Of a DNA stretch of 23,440 bases, positions 19,371-23,440 are shown piece by piece. Positions within the stretch are counted from its first letter, which is position 1, and each line of letters begins with the position of its first letter. The stretch is from assembly GCA_021464525.1 (NCBI GenBank), contig JADRCO010001025.1, forward strand, positions 1-23,440, written 5' to 3'. The stretch is from Rhizophagus sp. LPA8_4_AMF (lineage: Eukaryota; Glomeromycota; Glomeromycetes; Glomerales; Glomeraceae). The position numbers were made by a program, and so were the translations under genes. The notes under the pieces are model-generated. The model was not told the origin of the DNA and searched no databases. It saw nothing but the letters and a program-made list of their open reading frames with translations.

Positions 19371-21017
19371 ATGACACAATACTTGTCGACACTTTCTTTA
19401 GATTTAACAAATCTTTTAGAAAAAGCAGATGATCATAATGTGTTAATTGAAGTAGGTCAAGGAAAAACATTTAGAGCGCACTCTTCTATATTACGAGCTA
19501 GGTCGGAATATTTTCATACAGCTTTATCAAATGATTGGTTAAGAAAAGAAGGTGATATGATCATATTTAAGAAGCCAAACATTTCTTGTAATGCATTTAA
19601 TATCATTTTAAGGTAATATAAAGTCTACTGTATTTTGTATTTTGTTTTTTAAAAAAATTCTTAAAAATTCTTTTATTGTTTAGGTATATTTATAGCGGAA
19701 CAATTTATTTAGAACAACTCGAAGATTTAGAAATTTTTAAACTTATAGAAGCATCAGATGAATTATGTTTATTCGAATTATTTAATCATGTACAAGATTA
19801 TTTAATAACATATAAAGTTACTTGGTTGCAACGAAATATTTTTAGTGTTATACAAGTTGCATTTGATCATGAATCTTGTGAAAAATTACAAAAATTTTGT
19901 TTAAATATAATTAATGAAAATGCTTGGAATTTTTTTCAATCTAAAGAATTTCTTCATATAAATGAAACTGTAATATCACGACTACTTAAAAGAGATGATC
20001 TTGGAATTGAAGAAATAGTAAGTTAAAACATTAATACTTGCAAATTTGTTTTGGGAATTTTATTTAAATTTTTTTTTTTTTTTTTTTCTCTTTTAGGATA
20101 TATGGGGTTTTTTAATAAAATGGGGAATAGAAAATTCTGACGTTCCAGCTGAAGGTGATTTGGAAAAATTTTCATCTGAAGATTTCTCAAATTTGGAAAA
20201 AACTCTTCATAATTTATTTCCATTTATTAGATTTTTTAATATATCATCAAAAGACTTTTATCATAAAGTGTGGCCATTTGAACCGATTTTACCAAAAAAA
20301 TTACGACAGGACCTTTTGTCATATTATCTTACGGGTGAAGAACCCAAATTTACAGAAATCCAAACTGCTAGAATTTCACCGAAAAATTTAGATTCTGAAA
20401 TAATTTTACCAAAACATGCTATATTAATTTCAAGTTATATTGAAGGAAAGAATAATAATTCAACATCTTCATCATTACCATTAACGATACCACACTCTTC
20501 GTCCCACTTGATTAAAGATGATGGAATAAATATTCCTTACAGGTTTAAGTTAATTTATCGTGGTAGCAGAGATGGATTTTCTTTTGAATCTTTTCATAAA
20601 AATGTTGATAATCATGGTCCTACCGCAGTGTTTATTAAAATTGCTAATTCATACGAAATTATTGGAGGTTATAATCCTATAGGATGGTATAGTTACGGAA
20701 ATTATATTGCTACAGGTGATAGTTTTATATTTTCTATGATTGATTTAGACGATGAAGATATTTCTTTATATAGTGAACAACAATCATTCGGAACAATTTT
20801 AAGAATTAGTAAAATTAGACCTTATTTTATTGATGGTGCTATTTTTGATACACAACTTCATGGACCTTGTTTTGGTTATGGTGATATTTGGTTTGGACAT
20901 AAATCTAGACCAAGATATGGTTCTTGTACTAAAGTTTATTATGAACAAAATATAAGAGATGATGAAGAAGAATTCTATGTTGAAGAAATTGAAGTTTTTC
21001 AAATTATAGAAAAATAA
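19371..21017 (+). CDS. BTB-BACK-TLDc domain protein, three exons
   Basis: The exons 19371-19612, 19684-20017 and 20097-21017 give 498 residues. Both introns are GT-AG (phases 2 and 0). The BTB/POZ domain covers about residues 20-110 (HNVLIEVG, FRAHSSILRARSEYFHTAL, then IILR|YIYSGTIYL across intron 1). The BACK region covers about 115-220 (LFELFNHVQDYL, ISRLLKRDDL, then across intron 2 DIWGFLIKWG). The TLDc domain covers about 290-498: SEIILPKHAILISSYI, FKLIYRGSRDGFSFESFHK, IIGGYNPIGW, SFIFSM, CFGYGDIW and YYEQNIRDDEEEFYVEEIEVFQI. Roles of these domains are as for the paralogue at 14837-16660 (Cullin-3 binding by BTB; TLDc linked to V-ATPase and oxidation resistance). Here the linker before TLDc is shorter and Asn runs are few, so this copy is about 110 residues shorter. 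The 5' flank carries an ATAATAATAATA run next to the start codon and bZIP-like sites. No biochemical substrate can be named. Confidence 0.92.
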
Positions 21018-22047
21018 ATTTTTATAGAATTTAGATAATTTAATAATCCCCTTTTTTTTTAATTTATTTAAAAAGATCTTATTAGATCATTTATAATGCA
21101 TATCAAAGTAAACTGTACAAACTGCATGTGTAAAATAATTTGCTTTATATCAAATTTATTTGTAACAGTTTTTTTTTACAATAACAAAATTTTTGTAAAA
21201 TAAAATTTTATATAAAAATATTTAATATAAAATTATTTTGCTAGTATAACAGATATACTTTTATGTTTATACTTTATATTTTCTATTCTTTCTTAAAATA
21301 TAACCTATTAATTTATTTAAAAACTAACCTTCTAATAAACTTTCCATACAAAAGATATTTATTAAAAAAATCATCTTTAAAAAATAAAAACCTAATTACA
21401 TACTATATATTATAAGTTATTTATTTTTAAATGATTTTTTAAATCAATAATATATAATATTAATTTGACTAATAAAAATGCTTAATTTTGTACTATATAA
21501 TTTTACCAATTTTTAAAATATTACTTATAGTGCATGAAAAAAGTAATTAGAATAAATTTTCAAGTCAATATTTAGCCAATAAATGACCTATATCATATTA
21601 ATAACTATTTATTTTTTATATATAAACAACTCTGTAAAATACTTTTGTCTTAATACACAATATACAATTTCTTAATAAAATTTTATGTTATAATGTATTA
21701 AATTCAATCAACCAAAATTTAATTTTTATAATTTTTTATTGTTTTTCAAAATTTTAACTTTAATTTTATCATTAATATATGTAAAAACTTTATCAGATAT
21801 ACTTTATAACCCAGCAAATGAAATAAAAAAAAAATTATTAAATTTGATTGGATATTTACCATAAAACTGCTTTTTAAAGTTGCTTAATTAGTCAATATTA
21901 GGTAACTTATTTTTTTTAATGAATTTTTGGACGACTTAAATTTTAATAGGTGGATAGTGTGTGGTCTGTTGTTAATATAATTTTTGTAACTTATTTATCA
22001 TATTATAAAGAGTATATTCACAAATTTTCATATGTTACTGATGTTTA
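21018..22047. other. AT-rich spacer after the BTB-BACK-TLDc gene
   Basis: The composition is close to pure A and T with few G or C. No coding frame, RNA gene or terminal repeat can be supported. The 66-codon open frame that begins at 21950 runs into the MITE-like element and is treated as chance. Confidence 0.55.
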
Positions 22048-22055
22048 TTCATTGC

Positions 22056-22262
22056 CAATGTTAGGCATTTGTTCAATTGGATATTTAGACATCCAATTGA
22101 ATATCCAATTGAATATATGTCCAATTGTCCAATTATTTTTTGTATTATAGGATTTGGACAATATGGACATGTCCAATTGGATTTTGATATATGTCTAATT
22201 ATCCAATTGGATGTCTAATGTCCAATTAAATCAATTGGACATTATCCAAATCCAACACTGTA
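22056..22262. mobile_element. MITE-like element rich in TCCAATTG palindromes
   Basis: A stretch of about 207 bp has imperfect terminal inverted repeats. The left end reads CAATGTTAGGCATTTG and the right end, on the minus strand, TACAGTGTTGGATTTGG. It is flanked by TTCATTGC (22048-22055) and ATCATTGC (22263-22270), a 7-of-8 direct repeat. The interior is filled with repeats of TCCAATTG, ATCCAATTGGAT and GGACATGTCC that pair with each other and would fold into nested hairpins. There is no coding capacity. The 8-bp flank and AGTGTTGG-like end again suggest a hAT-type non-autonomous element, older than the one at 643-827 because both ends and the duplication have mutations. Confidence 0.6.
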
Positions 22263-22270
22263 ATCATTGC

Positions 22271-22734
22271 ATAATAAATGAAAATATTTTTCTAATTATT
22301 TTTTTCATACACTGTATCTATTACTACCAATAAAATATTATTTTTTTCCTTTTTTTATTTAATAATAATTTATTTTTTATTGATTTTATTATTAAGAATT
22401 CAATTTTTTCTATATAAACTTTTAATACATTTTTTTTTTTTTTTTTTTTTGCAAGGTAGTGAAATTCATAAGTTTATTAGTTAAGTAAAAAAAATAAGAA
22501 AACTCTATTACATATATAATTAATTTGTTTAAAATTCTGAACTAGTTTCCCATCCTAAAGATTGCTCTTATACCCTACCATCCCTTATGAAATTCACCTA
22601 TATTTTTCCATAGTAGCTATCAGATTATACAAGATCATTATAATCATATGGCTTCAGTATGTGCTTTCACTACTCTCTAAGCAAAAGAAAAATTATATTT
22701 ATATTTATATAGCTTGATATTATTATATACCTTT
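22271..22734. other. Spacer with long T tract
   Basis: This AT-rich sequence includes a run of about 22 T (about 22431-22451). The part from about 22550 is less AT-biased and may be a further, unreadable extension of the decayed coding remnant that follows on the minus strand. No feature can be called with confidence. Confidence 0.4.
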
Positions 22735-23190
22735 CAAATTACTCTATTTCCTTCTCTAATAAACTGATTTATATATTGTCCTGTTTTCTCAAAAGCAATT
22801 GACTATTATTTATTATGTTTGAGAATTTTTCTTCCATTTAGATCATATGTACTTCCTTCTACTTGCTGAGTTGGAGTTCTTTCATATGCAATATGTTGAT
22901 GTACTAGTATTTTCTTTCTTAAATCTTGTTTCTTAATTCCTTTTGTATATTCCTATTTTGTTACTAGATTGCAACGTGGTTGCCAAATAATACTGTAAAA
23001 TTCATTAGTAAATGTTTCTAAGAAAAAAGTAGTAATTGTTAGTGCAGCTTTTTCTGATTTAATAATAATCTTGAGTTCTTTATATCTTTCTTTTAGAAAA
23101 AAATTCCTTAACATTAGATGTACAGTCACCCTTCTCTACAGCGAACCCTATGTTCCAGCCGATTAGACCTTCATTATAAGCAACTTCGTT
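22735..23190 (-). pseudogene. Decayed coding remnant, possibly retrotransposon-derived
   Basis: Read on the minus strand, this stretch shows protein-like sequence broken by a frameshift near 23100 and several stops. One frame gives NEGLIGWNIGFAVEKGDC and SNVKEFF. After the shift it gives ERYKELKIIIKSEKAAL, FFLETFTNEFYSIIWQPRC, a stop in place of the next residue but two to five, then KGIKKQDLRKK and, after two more stops, SIAFEKTGQYINQFIREGN. The composition (Trp, Cys, Pro, charged residues) is unlike chance AT-rich frames. The xxFYxxIWxPRC...KGI pattern resembles C-terminal segments of repeated, retroelement-associated proteins in glomeromycete genomes, but that match is from memory and weak. 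No intact domain remains. Confidence 0.5.
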
Positions 23191-23303
23191 AACATTATAA
23201 TAAATTATTCGGTATAGTATAACGAATTATCTGGTATAAAGGCATGGTCATGTGACTTGCCGATCTAATCTATCAGATAATCTAATCTAGAAAAAGAAAT
23301 TAC

Positions 23304-23440
23304 TTTTTTTCTTTTTTGTAATATTGCCAGACGAAAAAACTTTTAGAATTAAGATAAGAGAGGGCTAGAGGAGGTGTTTTCGTTGTTTTTTTAATTAATT
23401 AATTATTTTTTTCTTTTTTGTAGTGTTGCCAGACGAAAAA
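23304..23440. repeat. 35-bp direct repeat pair reaching the window edge
   Basis: Copies at 23304-23338 and 23406-23440 share T7-C-T6-GTA, then a variable ATATT or GTGTT, then GCCAGACGAAAAA, and match at 33 of 35 bases, 102 bp apart. The second copy ends on the last base, so the full unit is unknown. From 23421 it reads TAGTGTTGCC, similar to the outer end of the MITE at 643-827. Confidence 0.75.

Noticed and set aside
21950..22150. Plus-strand frame of 66 codons
   Set aside because: It crosses the left boundary of the MITE-like element and encodes its repeats (IQLNIQLNI).

Overview
The window looks like nuclear DNA of an AT-rich, intron-containing fungus. Genes are split by short introns (about 65-155 bp) with GTAAGT-like donors and YAG acceptors, and are separated by very AT-rich spacers. 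The mix of families fits an arbuscular mycorrhizal fungus (Glomeromycotina, Rhizophagus-like): an F-box protein with leucine-rich tail, two BTB-BACK-TLDc proteins, a KCTD-type BTB protein, a Crinkler-type ubiquitin-like domain and hAT-like MITEs. The organism assignment is inference from gene content; no marker gene is present. No rRNA, tRNA or CRISPR array was seen.

Layout. 1-2201 is gene-free except for a hAT-type MITE at 643-827 with a perfect 8-bp target-site duplication. 2202-3564 (+) is a three-exon F-box gene. 3565-7144 is a long spacer with a T-rich block and a small GC-richer island. 7145-10181 (+) is a three-exon Cu(+)-transporting P1B-ATPase (CCC2/ATP7 type) with two metal-binding domains and all core motifs. 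10598-10906 (+) is a stand-alone Crinkler N-terminal domain. 11342-12422 (-) is a six-exon gene recognised as augmin subunit HAUS2. It is divergent, across 256 bp, from the six-exon PEX3 gene at 12679-14624 (+), which carries a long Ser/Asn/Thr-rich insertion. 14837-16660 (-) is an intronless BTB-BACK-TLDc gene. 17550-17880 (+) may be a tiny two-exon gene. 18205-19115 (+) is a two-exon KCTD-like BTB gene. 19371-21017 (+) is a three-exon BTB-BACK-TLDc gene. 21018-23440 holds a second MITE-like element, a decayed minus-strand coding remnant and a 35-bp direct repeat that runs to the window edge.

The genes do not form one pathway. Housekeeping functions are copper delivery to the secretory pathway, peroxisome biogenesis and spindle microtubule nucleation. 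They are interleaved with genes of families that are expanded in such fungi: F-box, BTB/TLDc and Crinkler. Three BTB genes lie within 6.2 kb. The two BTB-BACK-TLDc paralogues differ in intron content, and one has a promoter cluster of bZIP/Yap-like sites. No clearly novel multigene system was found. The points most worth a second look are the MITE family signature, the solo Crinkler domain, the intron-poor TLDc paralogue and the HAUS2 gene, which is hard to find because its exons are short.
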